The position numbers and the translations under genes are program-made. Below are positions 20,601 to 29,794 of a stretch of DNA of 64,000 nucleotides, in pieces (positions within the stretch are counted from its first letter, which is position 1; every line of letters begins with the position of its first letter). The notes under the pieces are model-generated. The model worked only from the letters and a program-made list of their open reading frames with translations, had not been told where the DNA came from and did not search any database. This stretch comes from Closterium sp. Naga37s-1. Its lineage: Eukaryota; Streptophyta; Zygnematophyceae; Desmidiales; Closteriaceae. Location of the stretch: contig CANJKZ010000008.1 of NCBI GenBank assembly GCA_947471745.1, positions 4,529,501 through 4,593,500 of the forward strand. Direction: 5' to 3'.

Positions 20601-23600
20601 TCGATGCCTATTGGGAAGGAGATGGTGTAGCTGGGGTAGATGGCTGCAGGGAAGCGGGGTGGAGGGGGGGAACGGTGATAGGGGGTTAAGAGGTGGGGAG
20701 GGGGGGTGGACGAATTAGTGCAGATATGTGAGTGAGAAGCACGATGCAAAGAGGCGAGAAAGAGGAGGAGAGGTGATGGAGATGCGAGGAGAACACAAGG
20801 GAGAGGAAGGTGCAACCATGGTTCAGGGATGGGATGAATACGACTTGCTAGATGACATTTGAGTCGAATCAAACGTCAAAAGGTGCAACCATTGTTCAGG
20901 GATGAGATAGATATGATTTGCTGTGGCTCGCCAAACTATATGAATCCCAAAAAGACAAGAGTAGCCGCCCGCTTGAACACCTACTTGGGACGCATGTGTG
21001 AGCGCCGTTGGGCCGGTACCCCTGTTCGAATCCCGTCGGACAGAGACAAAAGAAGCCGCCCGCATTGTCGTTGATGCACGTGCCGACCGCACACGGATTG
21101 TCGTCCTGCATGCTGCACACGTCAGCTGGCAGGGGGCGCGTGGGTGGGCGGGGGGGCAAGGGCGGGGGGAAGGGAGGGGGGAGGGGCGGAGGTGCATGGG
21201 ATGGGAAGGAATGGGCGGTGGGGGGGTGGGAGGGAGAGGGAGGGAGGGGGAGCTTCTGTTAGGAGCACGGATTGTCGTCCTGCATACTGCACACGTCAGC
21301 TGGCAGGGGGCGCGTGAAAGGGGGGGGGGAAGCAGGGGGAAGGAGAGGTGCAGAGGGGAGGGGGTTGGGTGTGGGGTGCGGGGGTACAACAACCACTCTC
21401 GTTTGTGCACCACTCACCAACCAATCACACACATGTGAGAGCCACCTCTGTCAGGAGCGGGAATAAAGAGCAGCTGCACCCGCCCATGCGCCATTCACAC
21501 CACCAACCAAGCACTTTCGTTTGCGCGCCACTCACCGAACACACACGTCTGGTTGCCGCCTTTGTCAGCAACGGCAATAAAAAGCGAATCCAAACACGTG
21601 CATGTGTAGCCGCCGTTCCCTGCGTCCTCACATGTGCCTCCCCCACATGGGTTCTGCGGTGACAGGCACGGCGAGGGTGCTGGTGTGCGTTTGGGGGGTA
21701 ACGGGAGGGGACTTGTGAGGCGCGTCAAACTTGGGAATCCAGACACGTGTAAGTGTCGTAGCCACCCCCTATGTCCTCCTGACATCACATGTGCCTCGCC
21801 CACATGGGTTCTGCGGTGACAGGCATGGCGACAGTGCTGGTGACGGGGGGGAAGGGGGAAGGGGGGAGAGGGATGGTGAGGTGCTTCAAAAGAGCGAATG
21901 CAGACACGTGCATGCATAGGTGTGTGCATGTGTGCACATGTGTAGTGCATAGAGGCGAGGAGGGCAACCCACTTTTGATGATGGGGTAGAGGGTTGGCAC
22001 CGATTAAATGCCACAGATGCCAGTGCCCCCCCTGAGTGTGCGTGCATGCGTGTGCGTGCGTACGTGTGCGTGCGTGCGTACGTGTGCGTGCGTGCGTGCG
22101 TGCGTGCGTATGTGTGTGTGTGTGTGTGTGTATGTGTGTACGTGTGTGTGAGTGTGTGTGTGTGCGTGGGTGTGCGTGGGTACGTGTGTGTGTGCATGCG
22201 CGTACACATAGTTGACTCACTCTTAATAACAGGGTAGATGGCTGGCACCAAGTGAATGCCACAGATACCCGTGCCTCCCCCAAAGGCCATTTGCATGTAG
22301 CCCTGCACGCAGAGAGAGAGAGAGCAAGGAGAGCAAGGGAGAACGCATGCACAGAGCGTTATTTGGTATTCTCTTGCAGGTCGCTTTTGCTTTCTTGCAA
22401 CACAAAAATAAACTACCTTTTGAGTAGTATGAGGTTACACACGAGGTACTAGAAGCACGGGGGCGCATCCCAATAAGGTTAACAAACAGCATGCAGCGCA
22501 CACCTGCCTGCCAAGCACGCGACAGGACACATCCCAACTGCATGCATCCCACCTGCATGCCCCATTTTGCCCCCCAGGAGTTGCGGATGATCCAGTAGGC
22601 CCCATGCAACGAGAAGCTGTAGCCCATCCCCATCACCGCACCAGCACGCTGATAGGAATTCTCAAAAGTGACTCAAGTTGGAGAATTCTCGAAAGCATCC
22701 CACCTGCATGCCCCACTTGCTTCCCCAGGAGTTGTGGATGATCCAGTAAGCCCCGTCCGACGAGATGCTGTAGTCCATCACCACCACGCTGTGATCCACC
22801 ACCCCCGCTGCTGCACACCCCTGGTCCCAGTATATGCCCTGGGGGGGTGAGAGGTGGAGGGGCGAAATGGGGGGAGAGAAGTGGAGAGAGATAAGTGGAG
22901 GGTGAGAGGTGGAGGGGTTGGAAAGGGGAAAGGTGAGGAGAGAGAAATGCATGGTACCTCTCACACTACCCCACCACTAGCCACGCTGTGATCCACCACT
23001 CCCGCTGCCGCACACCCCTGGTCCCAGTATAAGCCCTGGGGGAGGAGAGGTGGAGAGGTTGGGAAGGGGAAGGATGAGGAGAGTGCAGTGCATGGTACCT
23101 CTCACACCACCCCATCACCAGCACCATTTTGAGTCGACTCAGAAGCCATTTTGAGTCGACTCAGAAGCCATTTTGAGTCGAATCAGAAGAGGGGTGTAAG
23201 AAGCCCTCAGACGACCCAGATTACAGCTACACACTTTTGAGTCGACTCAGAAGTCAATCTGAGTCGACTCAGAAGTCAATCTGAGTCGCCTCAGAAGAGG
23301 GGTGTAAGAAGCCGTCAATCGACTCAGATTACAGCTACACACTGCTCTGCGTACCTCTGAGTAGGACTGTAAGGAGGAGTAAGAGCCTTGGAATAGACTT
23401 CACACCAATGAATTGCTTCCCTTACATTTGTGTAGGTTTGGAAGGAGGGGTAGGAGCCTCGCACGAATGCAATGGTGGGTTGAACCTGCGACAGGGGGCA
23501 TCGTGGTGGGGAGGATAGGGAAGGGGGAGGGGAGGAAAAGGGACGGAGAGGAGAAGGGAGGAAAGAAGGGGAGATGAGGAATGGGCGGATTGGAAAGAGT

Positions 23601-26157
23601 GGGCGGAGGGGAAACAGAAAGGCAAATTCAATTGCTGCTTCCTGCTGAGAAGTTTTAACTGTGTGCACAAAACCCAAAATTTGCTTGCATTACGCCACAG
23701 AGATTGAACTGAACATCAAGCATCCTGCATTCTGACAGGCTGCCAAGTGCAGCACCGCATAAACAAGTTCCACATGGCTTCACGTCAAAGTGCCCGAAGC
23801 AAAGAGCGCGTTCAGCAGGATTCGAACCTGCGCGGGCAGAGCCCAACAGATTTCGAGTCTGTCCCGTTAACCACTCCGGCATGAACGCTTATTATCACGC
23901 CTCATGCACACAACTTTTCCACTGCCGCCTGCACTGCCTCCTCCACACTGCCGCCTGCACACTGCCGCCTTCACACTGCCACCTGCACTGCCGCCTGCAC
24001 TTCCAGCAGCATCTCACCGCTGTAGACCTGTGGTGCATGAGCATCTTGCCTTAAGTTGACAGCAAGACGCAAGCCAAGCAAGCCGAGCCAGCCGTACAAG
24101 TCCACCACACCAGTATGTGCCATGGCTGGCAGCGAGGCTTACGCTGACAGAGAGCAGGCCAATCCAGCTGTAGAAGGTTACCTGGTCGTACCCTGCTGCA
24201 CACCAGTATTTGCCGAGAACTAACGTGGCAGCGACTTGCTATGGGTAGAAGAAGAAAATATGTTTTTTTTGTAGACACGGTGTAAAGCAAAGAATCGGTG
24301 ACCGGTTTCAGCATTTAAGCTTACGTTGACAGCGAGCAGCAGGCCGAGCCAGCCGTAGAAGTCCACCTGGTCGTACCCCGTGATGCCCATGGCCGTCGCC
24401 TGCTGCTTTGCCTGTGGGGAGAGATAGGGAATGGGCACATGGGCATTGGCATAAGGGAATGGGCACATGGGCATTGGCATAAGGGAATGGGCACATGGGC
24501 ATTGGCATAAGGGAATGGGCACATGGGCATTGGCATAAGGGAATGGGCGCGTGGGCAGGCATAGGTGCATGGCAAGCAACGGCTCATCTCTCTCTCCTGC
24601 GCTCACAAGCAGCTAGGTGTCATCGCGAACAAACAGGAGCCTCGCAACAAAGACGCGCGCAGTCATGATGCGTTTTGATGTGTGTACCAAGTATTGGCCG
24701 TACACGACGAAATGAACCACGCTGTGCGACTGCACTGGCTGTGCGACTGCACTGGCAGTGCAGCTGCGCAACATGCTGTTGTCTCGAAGCCTTTAAGAAA
24801 ACATTGCCCCCACACAAGGCTTAAACAGGCAGAATTGCTCACACTCGACTTACCTTGGCACGGTTGCATTTGCCGTCCTTCTGCGTGTACGCGTATCCAG
24901 CCTCGCAGGCGAGCCCCCCCCACCCACTGCATCGTACCTTCCCCAGCCGCACCTACCCCAGGCGTACCTCCCCCATGCGTACCTTTCCCCGGTTGCATTT
25001 GCCGTCCTTCTGCGTGTACGCGTACCCAGCCTCGCAGGCGAGCCCCCCCCACTGCGTTGTTGCATCCACCATGTAGTCCAGCGCTGCCGTCGGCCACCCG
25101 CCCGCTGCACAGCTGCTGCTGCTGTTCGTGCAGTCCAGCACCTGACGGAATGATTGAGGTGGGGGGAGAGGGAGGAGAGGTGGCGATGAGCTGCCCCTCC
25201 AGTGCCGTGTGGCATCCACTATGTAGTCCAAAGCTACCCGCCCGCAGCACAGCTGCCGCTGCTGTTCTTGCAGTCCAGCACCTGACGGGTGTGCGAAAAC
25301 GGCAGGAGTGTGGGAAAACGGCAGGGGGGAAGGGTGGTTAAAGCGCGGGAGAAGGATGAATAATGCGCAGGGGAGGGGTTCGGCGGCAGCGGCTGCTGCT
25401 GCTGCTGCTGTTCCTGCAGTCCAGCACCTGAGGGGTTAGAGAGTACAGAAGGTACGGCGTGCCTGTTAGTGAGATTGCAATCAAGATCCTGATGCTACTG
25501 CTGCTGCTGCTGTTAGGTACAAGCTACGCGTACACGGTATAAGCTGCGCGCGTATAAGCACGCATAGTAATTCCGCAGTAGTAATTGCTGAGGTTAAAGC
25601 CCGTGCTTTGGTAGTGAGTTCCGCACCTGCTACACTGAGATGCGCTGGGGGGGATCCATGGAGGGCGTCGAGTCAACCACTAACGCGTACGCCATTTCCA
25701 CTGCGCTCACTGCAGTGATGGCCCATGATGACTCTGGGGAAGGAAAGGCGGAAGGGGGGGGGGGGGGGGGGGGGGGGAGGAGGAGGGGGAGGGGGGAGGG
25801 GGAAAGGGGGTCGGGTATGGGGGATATCGAAAGTGGAGGACTGAGAAATGGTTCGTCTGTGGGATAAGCAAGCACATGCGCGCGCCCCGCCTGCGTGATG
25901 GCGCTGTTCTCTGCGTGTGCTCGCTGGCGCCGCGTGCCAGCGCGTGCCGGCGTGTGCAATTGCCTTTCGAAAATTTCTCGAGAACCAGTACGCCGCTGCG
26001 GCCCACACTCACTGCAGTTGCCTTCGGAGCGCAGTGCGAGAACCGGCGCGAGGCGCGAATCCTCGACCCAGTTGCGACCGGCAAAGAGGTCGGTAACGAC
26101 GTCCCCCGTCGACGCGTCGAAGAGGGTGCTGATCAGCCGGAAGAACTGGTTCGCGTA
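17694..26157 (-). CDS. Gene X: papain-like (C1A) - EGF - EGF - LysM x4 protein, 5' exon(s) not found
   Basis: Thirteen minus-strand exons with GT-AG borders: 26013-26157, 25636-25733, 24983-25141, 24325-24411, 23426-23485, 22704-22838, 22221-22302, 21536-21679, 20985-21125, 20257-20366, 19338-19562, 18439-18657, 17694-18131. They total 2043 nt, 681 codons with the stop, and every junction phase agrees. The first listed exon opens at an acceptor, so the signal peptide and most of any propeptide lie upstream and were not found before the Copia-3 border. Exons 1-7 form a C1A domain, 8-9 two EGF domains, 10-13 four LysM domains. A secreted, wall- or matrix-bound protein is the likely product, by inference. 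Two oddities: the catalytic Cys is Ser, and exon 12 has an in-frame TAG (18583-18585) where the neighbouring partial copy has CAG. So it is either a recent pseudogene, a mutant allele or a read error. A tRNA gene sits in the exon 4-5 intron. Confidence 0.8.
18236..18419 (-). repeat. Two extra copies of the 5' edge of gene X exon 13
   Basis: Copies starting at 18419 and 18264 each keep an acceptor CAG followed by VCVDxYLA-type codons, like the real exon start at 18131. Both lie upstream of the complete exon in the direction of transcription. Confidence 0.8.
18690..18818 (-). repeat. Extra 5'-half copy of gene X exon 12
   Basis: Starts with an acceptor at 18819-18821 and reads [27 protein letters not shown] and [10 protein letters not shown], then breaks off before the LNPGVGC part and runs straight into the polypyrimidine tract and acceptor of the complete exon at 18657. 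It has CAG where the complete exon has TAG. Confidence 0.85.
18925..19303 (-). repeat. Three extra 3'-half copies of gene X exon 11
   Basis: Copies at about 19191-19303, 19039-19133 and 18925-19015 repeat the [17 protein letters not shown] LysM part. The first two keep the donor after the NQQ/NQH codons; the second lacks 15-16 bp near its end; the third is strongly decayed. Confidence 0.85.
19765..19863 (-). repeat. Extra 5'-half copy of gene X exon 11
   Basis: Begins after an acceptor CACAG and reads [20 protein letters not shown] ... YYSWT, nearly the same as the complete exon start at 19562, and stops before the LysM core. Confidence 0.85.
20010..20643 (-). repeat. Extra partial copies around gene X exon 10
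   Basis: Upstream of the complete exon (20257-20366), two 5'-half copies start at 20643 and 20506, both with acceptor and TIYPSYT(I/V)[10 protein letters not shown]. Downstream, a 3'-half copy at about 20113-20182 ([19 protein letters not shown] plus donor) and a decayed one near 20010-20060. Confidence 0.85.
20985..21679 (-). other. Two EGF-like domains of gene X (exons 8-9)
   Basis: Exon 8 (21536-21679) carries six Cys in EGF order: [21 protein letters not shown] and NQTCVF. Exon 9 (20985-21125) carries [27 protein letters not shown] and HTCVP. Both are symmetrical phase 1-1 exons, as is usual for EGF modules that were shuffled or duplicated as units. Confidence 0.85.
21263..21829 (-). repeat. 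Extra partial copies around the two EGF exons of gene X
   Basis: A decayed 5'-half copy of exon 8 lies upstream at about 21735-21829 ([15 protein letters not shown], then a stop). A 3'-half remnant lies downstream at about 21433-21490. A 5'-edge copy of exon 9 lies upstream at about 21263-21299. The complete exon 8 sits between the first two. Confidence 0.75.
21972..23035 (-). repeat. Extra partial copies around gene X exons 6 and 7
   Basis: Exon 6 (22704-22838) has a 5'-half copy upstream at about 22980-23035 ([17 protein letters not shown]) and a 3'-half copy downstream at about 22553-22645 ([20 protein letters not shown] plus donor) in which the catalytic-His position is no longer His. 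Exon 7 (22221-22302) has a decayed 3'-half copy downstream at about 21972-22031. Confidence 0.8.
22040..22205. repeat. TG/CG-rich dinucleotide microsatellite
   Basis: About 160 bp of gtgtgcgtgcgt-type alternating purine-pyrimidine repeat in the intron between gene X exons 7 and 8. Such tracts can adopt Z-DNA. Confidence 0.9.
23124..23300. repeat. Cluster of six palindromic TTTTGAGTCGACTCAGAAG-type sites
   Basis: Two tandem groups of three sites each, followed in both cases by a shared AGAGGGGTGTAAGAAGCC stretch. Related to the 24-bp palindrome in gene Y. Located in the intron between gene X exons 5 and 6. Confidence 0.85.
23355..24194 (-). repeat. Extra 3'-half copies of gene X exons 4 and 5
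   Basis: Exon 4 (24325-24411) is followed by a 3'-half copy at about 24143-24194 ([17 protein letters not shown] plus donor) and a decayed one at about 24057-24108. Exon 5 (23426-23485) is followed at about 23358-23397 by [11 protein letters not shown] and a donor-like GTACGC. Confidence 0.75.
23808..23888 (-). tRNA. tRNA-Ser(CGA)
   Basis: 81 nt. The 7-bp acceptor stem pairs GCGTTCA with TGAACGC, the D stem pairs CCG with CGG, the anticodon stem ACAGA/TCTGT encloses the loop CTCGAAA with anticodon CGA (23853-23855), the long variable arm pairs GGGC with GCCC as in serine tRNAs, and the T arm pairs GCAGG with CCTGC. No CCA is encoded, as in nuclear genes. A-box and B-box (GGTTCGAATCC) promoters are intact. 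It sits inside the intron between gene X exons 4 and 5, on the same strand. Confidence 0.95.
24426..24560. repeat. 28-bp minisatellite, about 4.5 copies
   Basis: Near-perfect repeats of a unit containing GGGAATGGGCACATGGGCAT. They lie in the intron just upstream of gene X exon 4. Confidence 0.92.
24854..25427 (-). repeat. Extra partial copies around gene X exon 3
   Basis: Two 5'-side copies lie upstream of the complete exon (24983-25141): one from 25427 ([10 protein letters not shown], then decayed) and one from 25281 to about 25185 ([15 protein letters not shown], then a stop and a small deletion). One 3'-half copy lies downstream at 24854 to about 24925 ([18 protein letters not shown] plus donor GTAAGT). 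Confidence 0.85.
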
Positions 26158-28436
26158 CTGAAGACCCAGTTACTTGCCTACTCCCTACTTGAATTCCTCA
26201 CATCCTCCCATCCCCCCTTTCCCTTCCACGCCTGTACACTTCAGCCTGTTTGTGTATTCAAGGAGATTGCCCTCCGATTGTCATTGTTTTGTACGGTACC
26301 CCCCCCAGCTGCTTCAACATATGACACATCAAAATTAGTGGTTCGTGTTAGTGCAGGTCTGCCATGCATCCAGTTGTGAGGCGTTTGCTGTTTGATGATA
26401 GCGGTAGGACAAATAGGTAGCCATGCCATGTATTGATGTTTACGCTTCTCATAAGAAAACATTCTCGCTTCAGAGCAGCCATGCACATGGCCACTACAAA
26501 GAGGTGGAACAAAGCATAATATTGCTTATATAAAAGTTGTCAACAGTGGACTGTAGGAACAATGCACAAAACAAGAAGGCGGTAACTTTCCATCACATTC
26601 CTGTTGGGACTCATGGTGCTGGGCACCTGTCCAAGCATGGTTCTGTGATAGAACGGGGAGGGAAGAGGGGGTTTGGCAGATAAGCGAGGGTTGGATGTGG
26701 ACGGGGCAGAGGGGTGAGCAAAAGGGGAAAGAGAGTGAGCAGGGGGGAGAAGGGGGTGAGCAGGGGGGAGAAGGGGGTGAGCAGGGGGGAGAAGGGGGTG
26801 AGCAGGGGGGAAAGCCAGTAAGCAGGGGAAATCGAGGGGTCTGAACAGGGGAAATGAGAGGGAGTGTGGGGAAAAAAGGTTGAACAAAGGGGAATAGAGA
26901 GTAAACAGGGGGGAAAGATGGGTGAGTCCAGGGGGAAAGAGAGTGAGCAGGGGGGGAGAGAGTGAGCAGGGGGGGAGAGAGTGAGCAGGGGGGGAGAGTG
27001 AGCAGAGGGGGAGAGAGTGAGCAGGGGGGGAGAGTGAGCAGGTGGAGAGAGGGTGAGCAGGGGGGGAGAGAGTGAGCAGGTGGGGAGAGAGTGAGCAGGG
27101 GGGGAGAGAGTGAGCAGGGGGGGAGAGAGTGAGCAGGTGGGGAGAGAGTGAGCAGGGGGAAAGAGAGTGAGCAGGGGAGAAGAGGGTAAGGGGGGGGAAG
27201 AGAGTGAGCAGTGAGCAGGGGGGAAGAGAGTGAGCAGGGGGGAAGGGAGTGAGCAGGGGGGAGGAGAGTGAGCAGGGGGAAAGGGTTGAGTGAAGGGGGA
27301 AAGAGAGGGGTGAGAACAGGGGGAAAGGGAGTGTACAGGAGAGAAGAGAGGGGAAGGGTTGTGCAGAGAGTGAGCGGGGGGGAGAGCGTGGGCAGGAGAG
27401 AGTGGACGGCAATGGGAGGGGTAGTGAAGGCGACGGGCGGGAAGCGAGTGTGACTGGCGGGGAAGCGAGTGCGACGGGCGGGGAAGCGAGTGCGACAGGC
27501 TGGGGAAGCGAGAGTGACGGGCGGGGGAAGGGAAGGCGACGGGTGGGAGAAGCGAAGGCGACGGGCGGGAAATGCGACGGGAGGGGGAATTGAGCGCGAC
27601 GGGGTGGGGGGGAAGTGAAGGCGACGGGGGAGGGGAAGTGAAGGCGACATGCGTGGAAAGCGAAGGCGACGGACGGAGCGAAGGCGACGGACGGAGCGAA
27701 GGCGACGGGCTAGGGTCGCGAAGGCATCGGGCTGGGGTCTTGAAGGCGACGAGCTGGGGAAGCGATGGCGAAAGAGATCGGAAGCGTGGGACCTAGGGAA
27801 AGGAAAACGAGGGTGAGGAGAGGTTCACGCTTGGGCGAAGGGTCACGCTACGATATTCGCCGCGAGTTTACGCATCACTTGCACTCAAACCTGCATTTCG
27901 ACACTCGCGACCACTATCTTTGGGCGTCGTCATCGAAATCCGCGCCACACACATTCGTAAGGCGCCTCTGATTCCCCGCTATGTCTACAGGTATGCTCTA
28001 TGCCTAGTTATCTACGTGAGAGACTTCTGTCGCAAATTGGTTTCGCAAGTGAAATTGCTTCGCACCCCAACCGAACCTCCGTCTGCCTGCCTTCCGAACC
28101 TATTTTTTCCCGTTGACTTCCGTTGAGTAATTTAGGTCTTGGGCTTTAACGACCACCCCACTGGATCACCGTTTATCTCTATTTACCTAGTTTTGCTGAT
28201 GCGAACTGTACACGTGGACAACAAGAGCTGGTTCAAGGTGGTTTACGTGGTGTTTGTGTTTGGGGGCTTACGAGCGTTTTCATTGGTTGTTTTTTTCAGA
28301 CAGATATGGCGATCGATCAGGAGATGTGTGGGTCGTGTTGCCAACCAACACTTCACACGCAGATTCTCCTTTGCGTGGAAACGATGGTTGGTTCTTGCAA
28401 TGTCATCCCTGTTCTGGTAACTATTAATGTAACAAA
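26158..28436. other. Gene-poor stretch upstream of gene X
   Basis: No exon of gene X recognised. 26690-27330 is a purine-rich tandem array of gtgagcaggggggagaga units of about 17-20 bp. 27430-27770 is a second array of short GCGACGGGCGGGGAAGCGA-like units. The remainder (27780-28436) is mixed-composition sequence with short open frames that match nothing known to me. Confidence 0.5.
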
Positions 28437-28629
28437 TGTCAGAATCAACTGTGCAAGAATGATTGACTAGCAAGCAAGGATGAGTACAAGTATTAGGTTT
28501 GACCTAAAGTGTTGTACTCAGTAGAGGCTACCCCACTATAGCCCACACATACAAATGTAATTTGACACACCCCCATTATGGGCTACCCCACTATAGCCTA
28601 CACAAAGTAATCAATATAACATTTTGACA
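28437..28629 (-). repeat. 3' LTR end of Copia-3, with a duplicated segment
   Basis: An LTR-like unit 28437-28567 (TGTCAGAA...TTTGACA) is followed by a second partial unit to 28629 that repeats the GGCTACCCCACTATAGCC part and ends in TTTTGACA before the polypurine tract. The second unit resembles the right-hand LTR more than the first does. Confidence 0.65.
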
Positions 28630-29633
28630 CACCCCTATAGGCAAAATGGGGGAGAACAAGTGGTCACAAGACCAGTTAAGAAAAACAAAGCAAGCTCGGA
28701 GTGGATCACAAAGTCACCACACATTCCGACCACAACCAAAGGCAACAACGACAGTTCACATGCAAAGTTATCTGAAAGAGAACAAACAGTACAGTGATTA
28801 TACCATAGCAAGTGTAAGCATGCAGTTATAGATATAGATCACAGTATAAGAAAAGTCACGCAGTAAGCAAGTGAGGCAAAGTAGGCACAAGGCCTAACAC
28901 AGTGGAGAAGCGCTGATGATCACCAGATTGAAGTGCCTTGGTGAATATATCAGCAGTGTTGGCACTAGTGGCCACGTAAGCAAGGCGAAACTGACCACGC
29001 TGCTGCAACTCTCGAACAAGAAAGTAACGCAGAGCGATGTGCTTCGTTCTGTGCTCCAGACAGAAGGCAATCATGGCCTTGTTGTCTACGTACAGAACTG
29101 GAGAAGAACGAGGCCGCTCTCCCAAGTCGGACAGCAGGTAGGTGAGCCAGCGTAACTCCTGTGCAGCCATGGCCCCTGCGTAGATCTCAGCCTCACAACT
29201 GGAACTGAGACCAGAAGACGAGCGGGTAGACCGCCAAGAAACAGAGCCGGAGCCAAGGCTGAAAGAGTAACCCTGTGACGACCGATGCGTAGCCAAGTCG
29301 TCAACCCAAGAAGCGTCTGCATGTCCAGTGAGGAAAACTGGACCCCGTCCTCCAAGTACGAACCCCATGCCCGACGTACTGCACAAGTAGCGCAACACCC
29401 TGTTAGCGGCCTCCCAATGCTCTGGTTGGTGTCTCCCGGGCGCAACGTAGCGTGCCAGGATGCTAAGAGGGTAGGCAAGGTCAGGTCGAGTGCAGGTCAT
29501 CAGATACATGAGGCAGCCCACAAGCTCTGGATATGGGCCACTCGGCTCTACGAACTCGTTCGAAGGTGGAGCTGAGAGCGAGTGACCGGTAGGCAGAGGA
29601 GTGGACTGTGGCGAGGAGTATCGGAAGCCGAAG

Positions 29634-29794
29634 TGCTAGAATAAGTGACGAGAATGAATGACTAGGAAAGGGGGAGGGGTACAAGTAGAATGTCGAGAGA
29701 AATTCTGTACCCCCTAAGGCTAAACCCACTATAGCCTAGACAACTGTAAACACATAAACTAAGCCTAGATATAACTAAGAATATATGTTTGACA
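29634..29794 (-). repeat. 3' LTR of Copia-4 (161 bp)
   Basis: TG...CA unit ending TATGTTTGACA next to the polypurine tract. It differs from its partner at 37430-37590 at about 4 of 161 positions by eye. Flanked on the left by CGAAG (29629-29633). Confidence 0.93.

Larger units (their letters stand above)
22221..26157 (-). other. Papain-like (peptidase C1A) domain of gene X, active-site Cys replaced by Ser
   Basis: Exons 1-7, about 255 residues. The active-site region spans the exon 1-2 junction and reads [18 protein letters not shown], against the family pattern NQGSCGSCWAF: the oxyanion Gln is Glu and the nucleophile Cys is Ser, while the preceding disulphide Cys is kept. Exon 3 has VLDCTN...[16 protein letters not shown], exon 5 the [10 protein letters not shown] strand, exon 6 the catalytic His in [11 protein letters not shown] and the catalytic Asn in [12 protein letters not shown], exon 7 the closing GICGI...YPVIK. 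Ser-His-Asn sites on this fold are known in silicateins; other Ser or Gly variants are non-peptidase homologues. Loss of normal cysteine-protease activity is expected by inference. Confidence 0.85.

Noticed and set aside
21886-22352. His/Thr/Arg-rich frames around 22.0-22.2 kb
   Set aside because: They are translations of the TG/CG microsatellite in an intron of gene X.
24426-24560. Regular 28-bp repeats resembling a CRISPR array
   Set aside because: The units are adjacent with no unique spacers, and the context is a eukaryotic intron; it is a minisatellite.
26526-27650. 374-residue Pro/Leu/Ser-rich open frame on the minus strand
   Set aside because: It is the translation of a purine-rich tandem array whose units lack stop codons; no start context, domain or codon pattern supports a gene.
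28139-28420. 93-residue plus-strand frame next to Copia-3
   Set aside because: No homology recognised, no splice or codon support, and a competing antisense frame of similar length.
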